A DNA stretch of 64,000 bases from Porphyromonas sp. oral taxon 275. Its GTDB lineage: Bacteria > Bacteroidota > Bacteroidia > Bacteroidales > Porphyromonadaceae. The stretch is taken from NCBI RefSeq assembly GCF_018127745.1, contig NZ_CP072333.1, positions 310,001-374,000 on the forward strand, given 5' to 3'. Position 1 is the stretch's first letter; each line of letters opens with the position of its first letter. The notes beneath the pieces are model-generated. The model did not search any database and was not told the DNA's origin. It worked only from the letters and a program-made list of their open reading frames with translations. Below are positions 8,747 to 17,171 of this stretch, in pieces. The translations under genes and the position numbers were made by a program.

Positions 8747-11368
8747 ATGGACTTAGCTACGAAGTACAGCCCCGAGGCTGTGGAGAGCCGCTGGTATCAA
8801 TACTGGATGGAGCACAAGCTCTTCCACTCGAGCCCCGATGCTCGTCCTGCCTATACCATCGTCATCCCTCCGCCCAATGTGACGGGGGTGCTGCACATGG
8901 GGCACATGCTCAATAACAGCATCCAGGACATCCTGGTACGCCGTGCGCGTATGCGTGGCTTCAACGCCTGCTGGGTCCCCGGCACCGACCACGCCTCCAT
9001 CGCTACGGAGGCCAAGGTCGTCGGGCGTCTGGCCGCTCAGGGCATACAGAAGACCGACCTGACGCGTGAGGCCTTCCTCGAGCACGCCTGGGACTGGACG
9101 CGTGAGCATGGGGGCATCATCCTCGAGCAGCTCAAGCGCCTCGGTGCCTCCTGCGACTGGGAGCGCACGGCCTTCACCATGGACGAGGAGCGCTCGCAGA
9201 GCGTCATCGACGTCTTCGTAGACCTCTACCGCAAGGGACTCATCTACCGCGGCGTTCGCGTCGTCAACTGGGACCCCAAGGCGCAGACGGCACTCAGCGA
9301 CGAGGAGGTCATCTATCAGGAGCAGCAGGGCAAGCTCTACTACCTCCGCTACTTCGTCGAGGGCGAGGATCGCTACGTGGTCGTAGCTACGACCCGCCCC
9401 GAGACGATCATGGGCGACACCGCGGTGTGTATCAACCCCAATGATGAGCGCTACCGCGACCTCAAGGGCAAGCGCCTCATCGTACCCCTCGTAGGTCGCT
9501 CGGTGCCCATCATCGAGGACGAATATGTAGACATAGAGTTCGGTACGGGTTGCCTCAAGGTGACGCCGGCCCACGACATCAATGACTACGTGCTCGGGCA
9601 GAAGCATCAGCTCGAGACGATCGATATCTTCAATAATGACGGGAGTCTCAATCAGCACGGCGGCGCCTATGCTGGGATGGATCGCTTCGATGTGCGCAAG
9701 CAGATCGAGCTCGACCTCCAGGCAGCTGGCCTGATGGAGAAGGTCGAGGCCTATACGAATAAGGTAGGGCACTCCGAGCGTACCTTCGTCCCCATCGAGC
9801 CCAAGCTGTCGATGCAGTGGTTCCTCAAGATGGAGACCCTCGCCAAGCCTGCTCTCGATGCGGTGATGCAGGACGAGGTCAAGCTCCATCCTGCGAAGTT
9901 CAAGAACACCTACCGCTACTGGATGGAGAACATCAAGGACTGGTGCATCAGCCGCCAGCTCTGGTGGGGGCATCGCATCCCAGCCTATTACCTCCCCAGT
10001 GGGGGCTTCGTCGTCGCTGCCAGCGATGAGGAGGCGCTGCGTCTGGCACAGGAGCAGGATCCCAGCCTCACGGCGGCAGACCTTGTCCGCGAGAGTGACT
10101 GCCTGGATACCTGGTTCTCCTCTTGGCTGTGGCCGATCACGGTCTTCGCCCCTGCGCTGAGCGAGGGGAACAAGGAGCTCGACTACTACTACCCGACCTC
10201 CGACCTCGTGACGGGTCCCGATATCCTCTTCTTCTGGGTGGCACGTATGATCATGGCGGGCTACGAGTTCCAGGGCAAGAAGCCCTTCGAGAACGTCTAT
10301 CTGACGGGGATCGTGCGCGACAATCAGGGCCGCAAGATGTCCAAGACATTGGGCAACTCCCCCGACCCGCTCGACCTGATCGACAAGTACGGCGCCGACG
10401 GCGTGCGTATGGGGCTCATCATGAGCGCGCCAGCGGGGAATGATATCCTCTTCGACGAGAGCCTCTGCGAGCAGGGGCGCAACTTCTGCAACAAGCTCTG
10501 GAACGCCTTCCGCCTCGTCAAGGGCTGGACGGCAGACGCCGTCGTAGCTCCGCAGCCCGAGGCCTCGCGCCTGGCGAGCTACTGGATGCGCCAGGTGCTC
10601 AACGAGGCGGCCACCGAGCTGGAAGACCTCTTCGCCAAGTACCGCATCAGCGAGGCGCTGACGCTCGTCTACAAGCTCATCCGTGACGACTTCAGCTCCT
10701 ACTACCTCGAGCTGATCAAGCCCGCCTACGGCACGCCCATCGACCAGCAGACCTGCCAGGAGGCGCTGGACTTTTTCGACGAGGTACTGCGCATCCTGCA
10801 TCCCTTCATGCCCTTCATCACCGAGGAGCTATGGCAGAGCCTCAGCCCCCGTGCCGAGGGCGAGAGCATCATGTACGCCCAGCAGCGTGCCGCCGAGGCT
10901 GTCGACACGGCCTTCCTCAGCCGCTTCGCTGCCGTACAGGAGGTCATCACCGCCGTGCGTAGCCTGCGCACCAGCAAGAACCTCTCCCCCCGCGAGGAGC
11001 TGACCCTCGAGGTCTCCCCCAGCTACAGCACGGAGCTGGACGAGGTGCTGACCAAGATGGCAGGCCTAGCGACCATCGACCGCTCGGGGCAGCGTAGCGA
11101 GGGCGCAGTGAGCTTCATGGTCGGGACGGACGAATTCGCCGTACCCATGGCTGCCTACATCAATGTAGAGGAGGAGCTGGCCAAGCTGCGTGCCGACCTC
11201 GAGTACCAGCAGAAGTTCCTCGCTGGGGTGACGAAGAAGCTGAGCAACGAGAGCTTCGTGGCGAAGGCGCCCGAGGCCGTCATCGCCCTCGAGCGTAAGA
11301 AGCAGGCCGACTGCGAGAGCCGTATCGCCACCATCGAGCAGAGCATCCGCCAGCTGGAGGGCAAGTAA
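8747..11368 (+). CDS. valS: valyl-tRNA synthetase
   Basis: The 873-residue class I synthetase charges tRNA-Val. The HIGH signature is HMGH at residues 50-53 in [13 protein letters not shown], and the KMSKS signature is KMSK at 530-533 in [14 protein letters not shown]. The editing domain is present ([13 protein letters not shown]), and the C-terminus ends in the coiled-coil arm ([13 protein letters not shown]). I chose ATG 8747 because homology to ValRS begins with [20 protein letters not shown]. The frame stays open 94 codons further upstream, but that stretch crosses the family A array and the promoter and has non-protein composition. It is the first gene of a six-gene operon; the next ATG overlaps its stop (TAATG). 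Confidence 0.97.
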   Translation: MDLATKYSPEAVESRWYQYWMEHKLFHSSPDARPAYTIVIPPPNVTGVLHMGHMLNNSIQDILVRRARMRGFNACWVPGTDHASIATEAKVVGRLAAQGIQKTDLTREAFLEHAWDWTREHGGIILEQLKRLGASCDWERTAFTMDEERSQSVIDVFVDLYRKGLIYRGVRVVNWDPKAQTALSDEEVIYQEQQGKLYYLRYFVEGEDRYVVVATTRPETIMGDTAVCINPNDERYRDLKGKRLIVPLVGRSVPIIEDEYVDIEFGTGCLKVTPAHDINDYVLGQKHQLETIDIFNNDGSLNQHGGAYAGMDRFDVRKQIELDLQAAGLMEKVEAYTNKVGHSERTFVPIEPKLSMQWFLKMETLAKPALDAVMQDEVKLHPAKFKNTYRYWMENIKDWCISRQLWWGHRIPAYYLPSGGFVVAASDEEALRLAQEQDPSLTAADLVRESDCLDTWFSSWLWPITVFAPALSEGNKELDYYYPTSDLVTGPDILFFWVARMIMAGYEFQGKKPFENVYLTGIVRDNQGRKMSKTLGNSPDPLDLIDKYGADGVRMGLIMSAPAGNDILFDESLCEQGRNFCNKLWNAFRLVKGWTADAVVAPQPEASRLASYWMRQVLNEAATELEDLFAKYRISEALTLVYKLIRDDFSSYYLELIKPAYGTPIDQQTCQEALDFFDEVLRILHPFMPFITEELWQSLSPRAEGESIMYAQQRAAEAVDTAFLSRFAAVQEVITAVRSLRTSKNLSPREELTLEVSPSYSTELDEVLTKMAGLATIDRSGQRSEGAVSFMVGTDEFAVPMAAYINVEEELAKLRADLEYQQKFLAGVTKKLSNESFVAKAPEAVIALERKKQADCESRIATIEQSIRQLEGK

Positions 11369-12240
11369 TGCAGACCCCACTCACCGAGCATCCCGACTAC
11401 ACGTCCCAGCACCACCCCTTGGCTATCCATATAGGGGAGGTGCTGGAGGCGAAGGTCGGCAAGCGCCTGCCACGCCCTATCCTCCGCACGCTGGAGCGTA
11501 TCATCCACCAGCGGGAGATCAATGATGTCCTCTACCGCTACGGGCATCTCGAGGGTCGGGACTTCCTGGCGGGGCTGATGCAGGAGTTCCGCCTGACGAC
11601 CGAGTGGGTACACCCCGAGCGCCTGCCCGAGAATGGGCGCTGCATCTTCGTCTGCAATCATCCCCTCGGTGGCATGGACGGCATCACCCTCTGCCACATG
11701 CTCGGGGAGCGCTACGGCGCCGTGCGCTACATGGTCTCGGATCTCCTCTACTACCTCAAGCCCCTACAGCCTGTCTTCCTCCCCGTCAATAATCGGCAGG
11801 GCGCGCAGGCTCGCGGCGCTATCCAGCTGATGCAGGAGGCGCTGGAGGGCGATGCGCCTATCGGCAGCTTCCCCGCAGGCTCCTGCTCTCGTATCTTCGA
11901 TGGGCAGCTGCAGGACAGACCTTGGCACAAGACTTTCGTCAGCCAGGCGATCAACTACCAGCGCGACGTCGTGCCGCTGCACTTCGTCGGGCGCAACTCC
12001 CGCCACTTCTACTGGGTGTGGCACCTCAAGAACGCCTTGCGCATGAAGTTCGACCCAGGACAGGCCTTGCTGCCTGATGAGCTCTTCCGCGCTCGGGGCA
12101 GCCACTACACCGTCCTCGTCGGGGAGCCCATCTCCTGGCAGAGCCTCAGAGACAGCACGCTGACGCCGCTCGAGGAGGCGCAGCGCATCCGCGCCCTGAG
12201 CTACCAGCTCCGCGAGGAATACGACCGCACGCACCGCTAA
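11368..12240 (+). CDS. glsA: glycine-lipid O-acyltransferase GlsA (PlsC-like)
   Basis: The 290-residue protein belongs to the PlsC/OlsA-type acyltransferases that add the second acyl chain to an amino-acid lipid. The usual catalytic HxxxxD is visible in CNHPLGGMDG, and a later FPAGSCSR block fits the substrate-binding motif. It lies directly before a GNAT-type N-acyltransferase gene that resembles OlsB. That pairing matches glsA/glsB described for glycine lipids in Bacteroides thetaiotaomicron (established work, recalled). Its start overlaps the valS stop by one base and the following gene begins 10 bp after its stop. An alternative is a general lysophospholipid acyltransferase, but the neighbour makes GlsA more likely. 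Confidence 0.8.
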   Translation: MQTPLTEHPDYTSQHHPLAIHIGEVLEAKVGKRLPRPILRTLERIIHQREINDVLYRYGHLEGRDFLAGLMQEFRLTTEWVHPERLPENGRCIFVCNHPLGGMDGITLCHMLGERYGAVRYMVSDLLYYLKPLQPVFLPVNNRQGAQARGAIQLMQEALEGDAPIGSFPAGSCSRIFDGQLQDRPWHKTFVSQAINYQRDVVPLHFVGRNSRHFYWVWHLKNALRMKFDPGQALLPDELFRARGSHYTVLVGEPISWQSLRDSTLTPLEEAQRIRALSYQLREEYDRTHR

Positions 12241-12249
12241 GTGCATACT

Positions 12250-13248
12250 ATGTACACCACACCGATCATCGCACCCATAGATAAGGCGCTGATACGTGCC
12301 GAGCTGACGCCCGACAAGCTCCTGCGCCAGACCAACAAAGGGGGCAACGAGCTCTACGTCTTCCACGCCCTGAGCGCTCCGCATACCATGCGTGAGATCG
12401 GGCGCCTACGTGAGGAGGCCTTCCGCTACTACGGCGGCGGCACGGGTAAGGATTGTGATATTGATAGCTTTGACTTAGATCCCGAGGGCTATCGACAGCT
12501 CATCGTATGGGATCCCGCAGAGGAGGCCATCCTCGGCGGTTACCGCTTCGTCTTCGGCGACGAAGTGGGCTATGATGCCGCCACGGGCAAGCCACGGCTC
12601 GCGACGGCAGAGATGTTCGACTTCAGTCCGCGCTTCCTCAGCGACTACCTACCTTATACTATAGAGCTGGGCCGCTCCTTTGTCTCGCTGCCCTACCAGT
12701 CTACGCGTATGGGGGCCAAGAGCCTCTTCGCCCTCGACAACCTCTGGGACGGGCTGGGCGCACTGACGGTGCTCAACCCCGAGATGCGCTACTTCTACGG
12801 CAAGGTGACGATGTATAAGGACTACGATCGGCACGTGCGCAACCTCATCCTCTACTTCCTCTCGCAGCACTTCCCCGACCCTGAGCAGCTCGTCACGCCG
12901 ACTGAGCCGCTGCCGATAGAGGTCGATGAGGCGGAGGTGCGGGAGCTCTTCCAGCTCGAGGACTTCGCCTCGGACTACCGCTCCCTCAACCGTGCGGTGC
13001 GTGCCCTAGGGCTCAACATCCCGCCGCTCGTCAGTGCCTACATGGCGCTCTCCCCCGAGATGCGCGTCTTCGGCACGGCGATCAACCATGAGTTCGGCCT
13101 TGTCGAGGAGACGGGTATACTCATAGCCATCGACACCATCATCCCCTCCAAGCGGAGCCGACACATAGAGACCTTCGAGCCCGCGGAGGCACAGAGTGAC
13201 CTGCTATGGACGAACATCTCAAGACGGGTGCGCTTGGTGAAGAGCTAG
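12250..13248 (+). CDS. glsB: glycine-lipid N-acyltransferase GlsB (OlsB-like GNAT)
   Basis: The protein is 332 residues from ATG 12250; an in-frame GTG at 12241 would add three. The middle region (TMREIGRLREEAFRYYGGG through AILGGYRFVFGDE and YTIELGRSFVSLPYQ) is the OlsB/hemolysin-type GNAT fold that transfers a 3-hydroxyacyl group to an amino acid. The second half resembles the other Bacteroidetes GlsB proteins in length. With GlsA it would make glycine lipids, the precursors of serine-glycine lipids known from Porphyromonas (established knowledge; the assignment here is inference). Its last 43 bp overlap the yraN gene in another frame. Confidence 0.8.
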   Translation: MYTTPIIAPIDKALIRAELTPDKLLRQTNKGGNELYVFHALSAPHTMREIGRLREEAFRYYGGGTGKDCDIDSFDLDPEGYRQLIVWDPAEEAILGGYRFVFGDEVGYDAATGKPRLATAEMFDFSPRFLSDYLPYTIELGRSFVSLPYQSTRMGAKSLFALDNLWDGLGALTVLNPEMRYFYGKVTMYKDYDRHVRNLILYFLSQHFPDPEQLVTPTEPLPIEVDEAEVRELFQLEDFASDYRSLNRAVRALGLNIPPLVSAYMALSPEMRVFGTAINHEFGLVEETGILIAIDTIIPSKRSRHIETFEPAEAQSDLLWTNISRRVRLVKS

Positions 13249-13616
13249 CCTGCCGCTACCTCGAGGCCAAGGGCTACAGCATCCTGGAGCGCAACTGGCG
13301 CTCGGGGCATCGCGAGCTGGACCTCATCGCTCAGCGTGGCCCGACGCTGGCCATCGTCGAGGTCAAGACCCGCAGCGCGGGCAGCCTCCTCAGGGCTCGC
13401 GACAGCGTCAGTCAGCGTAAGCAGTCCCTCCTCATCCAGGCTGCCGACCACTACGTACGTACCCGAGGCCTCGAGCTGGACGTACGCTACGACATCATCG
13501 CCATAGATATCGCCAGCGACCGCAGCTACACGCTGGAGCACATCGAGGCTGCCTTCTACCCGCGTCTAGGCAGTCACCGCCGCTCACGCCGCTCCGCGAC
13601 TAAGCCCCACAAGTAG
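13206..13616 (+). CDS. yraN: YraN/UPF0102 family nuclease-fold protein
   Basis: The 136-residue protein has a restriction-endonuclease-like core: Glu near GALGEELACRYL, then ELDLIAQRGPTLAIVEVKTRS with the D and ExK of a PD-(D/E)xK site. The family is widespread and its physiological role is unsettled. The start (ATG 13206) lies inside the 3' end of glsB, a 43-bp overlap; the alternative of a later start would remove conserved N-terminal residues. The C-terminus is Arg/Ser/Lys-rich. The next gene starts on the base after the stop codon. Confidence 0.88.
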   Translation: MDEHLKTGALGEELACRYLEAKGYSILERNWRSGHRELDLIAQRGPTLAIVEVKTRSAGSLLRARDSVSQRKQSLLIQAADHYVRTRGLELDVRYDIIAIDIASDRSYTLEHIEAAFYPRLGSHRRSRRSATKPHK

Positions 13617-14585
13617 ATGATCGCGCTCTCGACTCCCGTCGGCCTCCCGCCCGCGCCGCCTAGACTCAGCTATGGTCAGGCTGTGATGAGCCTCGGCTCC
13701 TGCTTCAGCCAGAGCATCGCCACACGCCTCAGAGCTGGCGCGCTGGACGTCCTGGTCAATCCCTTCGGCATTCAGTACAACCCACTCTCCATCGCCGCTG
13801 CGCTGGAGCGTATCCTTGAAGACCGTCCCTTCGAGGCGGACGAACTCGTGAAGACCAGCGGCGGCTACGCCTCGCTCCTGCATCACGGCAGCTTCACCCG
13901 CCGCCGACGGGAGGATGCGCTGGAGCTGATGAACTCCCGCCTCGAGCGTGCCGCGGCTCAGCTCCAGCGCCTGGACTTCCTCCTCCTTACCTGGGGCACG
14001 AGCTACGTCTACCGCTGGGGCGAGACGGGCCGTGTGGTGAGCAATTGCCACAAGCTCCCCGAGCGGCTCTTCCACCGCCAGCGCGTGAGCCTCGACGAGC
14101 TCGCGGCGTGCTGGCTGCCGCTGCTGGAGTGCCTCTTCGCCCTACGTCCCGAGCTCCAGATCATCACCACGGTCAGCCCTGTGCGCCACCTGCGCGATGG
14201 AGCGGTGGGCAATGCGCGAAGCAAGGCCACGCTCCTGCTGCTCTCCGAGCTCCTCGCGGAGCGCTACCCCGAGCAGCTGCACTACTTCCCCTCCTATGAG
14301 CTGATGATGGATGAGCTGCGGGACTACCGCTACTACGCCGAGGACATGACGCACCCCTCAGAGCTGGGCGAGCGCCTTATCGCCGAGCGCCTCACCCAGT
14401 GGTGGCTCAGCCCCGAGGCGCAGCGAGGCATCACTGAGGCGGAGCGCCTCCTCAGTGAGCTGCGCCACCGTCCTCTCTCCAGCGAGCCCGAGGCGCACCG
14501 TGAGCGGCTGGAGCGCCTGGAGGCTAAGCTCGCCGCCTTCTACCGCAAATATCCCTCCGCCCTAGACCTAGCAGCACTCGTATGA
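13617..14585 (+). CDS. GSCFA-domain protein
   Basis: The 322-residue protein carries the family-defining LGSCFSQSIATRL near residue 22 and NPFGIQYNPLSI soon after, with later TWGTSYVY and DMTHPSELG blocks. GSCFA proteins have an SGNH-hydrolase-like fold with Ser in the signature and a DxxH near the end (here EDMTHPS). Their substrate is not established. In Bacteroidetes the gene commonly precedes murF/alr, as here, which suggests a cell-envelope role (inference). It abuts yraN without spacing and overlaps murF/alr by four bases (ATGA). Confidence 0.85.
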   Translation: MIALSTPVGLPPAPPRLSYGQAVMSLGSCFSQSIATRLRAGALDVLVNPFGIQYNPLSIAAALERILEDRPFEADELVKTSGGYASLLHHGSFTRRRREDALELMNSRLERAAAQLQRLDFLLLTWGTSYVYRWGETGRVVSNCHKLPERLFHRQRVSLDELAACWLPLLECLFALRPELQIITTVSPVRHLRDGAVGNARSKATLLLLSELLAERYPEQLHYFPSYELMMDELRDYRYYAEDMTHPSELGERLIAERLTQWWLSPEAQRGITEAERLLSELRHRPLSSEPEAHRERLERLEAKLAAFYRKYPSALDLAALV

Positions 14586-17083
14586 ACTCCTCCCTAGCTC
14601 CCAGCCTTAGCCCCCAGCAGATTGTCCAGCTCCTCGGCGCCAGGACCGAAGCCCTGCCCTACGCACGTCCTGTGCAGTGGCTGCTCACCGATAGCCGCTC
14701 GCTGACCTCGCCCCGCGATAGCCTCTTCGTCGCGCTGCGTACGGAGTCGGGCGACGGGCAGCGCTATGTCGCGGAGCTCTATGAGGCGGGCGTCCGCCAC
14801 TTCCTCCTGCATGAAGGGAGCCTCCAGGCAAGTGCCTATCCCGAGGCCAACTGCTACTTCGTCCCCGACACGCTGGCGGCGCTGCAGCTTTTGGCGGCCG
14901 CGCATCGTGCCTCCCTCCCCGCGCTGCAGCTCGTGGCTATCACGGGCAGCTACGGCAAGACCATCGTCAAGGAGCTCCTCTATCAGCTCCTCTCGCCGCG
15001 CTACAGCTGCTACCGCAGTCCACGCAGCTACAATTCACAGCTCGGCGTGGCACTCTCGCTGCTGGGGCTGAGAGCCGAGCACGAGCTGGCCTTCATCGAG
15101 GCGGGCATCTCGCAGCCTGGGGAGATGGCAGCGCTTGCGGCGATGATCCAGCCCGAGGTCGGTGTCTTCACAGGGCTGGGCAGTGCCCATCAGGAGCACT
15201 TCGCCTCCATGGAGCAGAAGCTCGAGGAGAAGCTCCAGCTCTTCGCCTCCGCGCGCTGCATCATCTACCCCAAGGATAAGGGCTGGATCAGCGCGCGTAT
15301 CGAGGAGCGCTACCCCGCGGAGCGCCTCCGCAGCTGGAGCTACCAGGATCCCAAGGCCACACTCTATATCCCCCATAGCCTCACCCATGCCGATCGCTGC
15401 GAGCTGACCTGCATCTACAGGCAGCAGGCCTACGAGCTGGTGCTGCCCTTCACGGACGCTGCCTATATCGAGGACGCGCTGACGGCGCTCTGTCTCGTGG
15501 CGGAGCTTGCCCCTGAGCTCCTCGGCGAAGCGAGCCTCTGCAGTAGGCTGCGCCCCGTGAGCATGCGCCTCGAGGTCAAGGAGGGCGCGCGGGGCTGCAC
15601 GCTGATCAATGACTACTACAGCTGCGACCTGCAGAGCCTGCCGATAGCGCTGGATTTCCTGCGTCGCCGTGCCGATAGCTCGGGGATGCGCCGCGTGCTC
15701 GTCCTCTCCGATATAGAGGGCAGTGGGCTGAGCGATGAGGAGCTCTATGGCGAGGTCGCCCGCTACCTCAGGGACTACGAGGTCCAGGAGCTCTATCTCG
15801 TCGGGCCGCGTAGTAGCGGGGAGGCGAAGCGCTTCGACTTTATCCCCTGCTCCTGCTATCCCGATACGGAGACGCTCCTGGGCTCGCGCGTGCTGGAGCA
15901 GCTCTCGGGCGTCTGCCTGCTACTCAAGGGGGCGCGGCGCTTTGCCTTCGAGCGCCTCTACCGCAGCCTCTCGGCGCACGTGCACCAGACGGTGCTGGAT
16001 GTCGACCTCAGCGCCGTCGTCTCCAACCTCAATCACTACCGCAGCCTCCTGCCCCCAGGACATCCCCTGATCTGCATGATCAAGGCCGATGGCTATGGCG
16101 TCGGGGCGGTCGAGCTGGCGCGTACGCTGCAGGAGCACCGCGTGGACTACCTCGCTGTGGCCGTAGCTGATGAGGGGCGCGAGCTCCGCGAGGGGGGCAT
16201 CAGCACGCATATCATGGTGATGAACCCCGAGCTCAGCACGGCCGATACGCTCTTCGAGCAGCGCCTCGAGCCCGAGGTCTATAGCTTCGCCCTTCTGGAG
16301 GGGCTGGCGCGCGCTGCCGAGGCGCACGGGCTCAGCGACTACCCGATACATATCAAGGTGGATAGCGGCATGCACCGCCTCGGCTTCTCGGCCGAAGATA
16401 TCCCCGAGCTGGCCGCGCAGCTGGCGCAGCTCCCTGCGCTGAGAGTCAGCAGCATCTTCTCCCACTTCGCTGCCTCCGACGAGGGCGAGGCGAAGCGCTC
16501 CTTCACCGAGGGGCAGTACCGCTACCTGCTGGGGGCGGCCGAGGAGCTTAGCCAGCGGCTGGGCTACCGCCCGCGCTACCATATCCTCAATACGGCGGGC
16601 ATAGAGCGCTACCCCGAGTACGCGCTGGATATGGCGCGCCTCGGCCTCGGCCTCTACGGCATCAGCCCCACGCAGCTGCCCGGCACGACGCCTATAGCGC
16701 GCCTCTCGACCGTCATCCTGCAGCTGCGCGAGCTCCCTGCGGGCGAATGTGTCGGCTACGGCTGCCGTGGGCTGACGCAGCGCCCCGCACGCATCGCCGT
16801 CATCCCGATAGGCTATGCCGATGGTTTCAGCCGTAGGCTCAGCAATGGCGCCTATGCGGTCTCCGTGCACGGCGTCCTCTGCCCGACCATAGGCAACGTG
16901 TGTATGGATGCCTGTATGATCGACGTCACCGAGGTGCCCGAGGTCGCCGAGGGGGACGAAGTGCTCATCTTCGGCGAAGAGCCTCGCCCCATTCAAGCCC
17001 TCAGCGCGGCCCTCGACACCATCCCCTACGAGGTGCTGACGACACTCTCCCCCCGCATCCAGCGCCGCTACTGGCGTGAGTAG
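14582..17083 (+). CDS. bifunctional MurF ligase / alanine racemase
   Basis: The 833-residue fusion is typical of Bacteroidetes. The N-terminal half (about 1-450) is a Mur ligase that adds D-Ala-D-Ala to the UDP-MurNAc-tripeptide. The C-terminal half (about 460-833) is a PLP alanine racemase supplying D-Ala. The racemase lysine is Lys501 in MIKADGYGVGA, and the IPIGYADGFSR and NVCMDACMIDVT blocks are present. The ligase P-loop reads GSYGKT (residues 122-127) where GSNGKT is usual, so Asn is replaced by Tyr124. The ligand-binding ARGCTLINDYYSCD block is intact. It is the last gene of the valS operon. Confidence 0.93.
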   Translation: MNSSLAPSLSPQQIVQLLGARTEALPYARPVQWLLTDSRSLTSPRDSLFVALRTESGDGQRYVAELYEAGVRHFLLHEGSLQASAYPEANCYFVPDTLAALQLLAAAHRASLPALQLVAITGSYGKTIVKELLYQLLSPRYSCYRSPRSYNSQLGVALSLLGLRAEHELAFIEAGISQPGEMAALAAMIQPEVGVFTGLGSAHQEHFASMEQKLEEKLQLFASARCIIYPKDKGWISARIEERYPAERLRSWSYQDPKATLYIPHSLTHADRCELTCIYRQQAYELVLPFTDAAYIEDALTALCLVAELAPELLGEASLCSRLRPVSMRLEVKEGARGCTLINDYYSCDLQSLPIALDFLRRRADSSGMRRVLVLSDIEGSGLSDEELYGEVARYLRDYEVQELYLVGPRSSGEAKRFDFIPCSCYPDTETLLGSRVLEQLSGVCLLLKGARRFAFERLYRSLSAHVHQTVLDVDLSAVVSNLNHYRSLLPPGHPLICMIKADGYGVGAVELARTLQEHRVDYLAVAVADEGRELREGGISTHIMVMNPELSTADTLFEQRLEPEVYSFALLEGLARAAEAHGLSDYPIHIKVDSGMHRLGFSAEDIPELAAQLAQLPALRVSSIFSHFAASDEGEAKRSFTEGQYRYLLGAAEELSQRLGYRPRYHILNTAGIERYPEYALDMARLGLGLYGISPTQLPGTTPIARLSTVILQLRELPAGECVGYGCRGLTQRPARIAVIPIGYADGFSRRLSNGAYAVSVHGVLCPTIGNVCMDACMIDVTEVPEVAEGDEVLIFGEEPRPIQALSAALDTIPYEVLTTLSPRIQRRYWRE

Positions 17084-17171
17084 GCTAGGGCTCTGACGCT
17101 GCTCCTCGGCACGGCGCTGCCCCTCGTCCTCCCTTCCTCCCGCTTTGCTCACTACATATATATACTATACG

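Noticed and set aside
8753..10801. 682-codon open frame antisense to valS
   Set aside because: It is a mirror frame caused by GC-rich codon use on the valS strand; the product has no recognisable domain and valS is certain.
15920..17152. 410-codon minus-strand frame under murF/alr
   Set aside because: It is antisense to the racemase domain and has no ribosome-binding site or family match.
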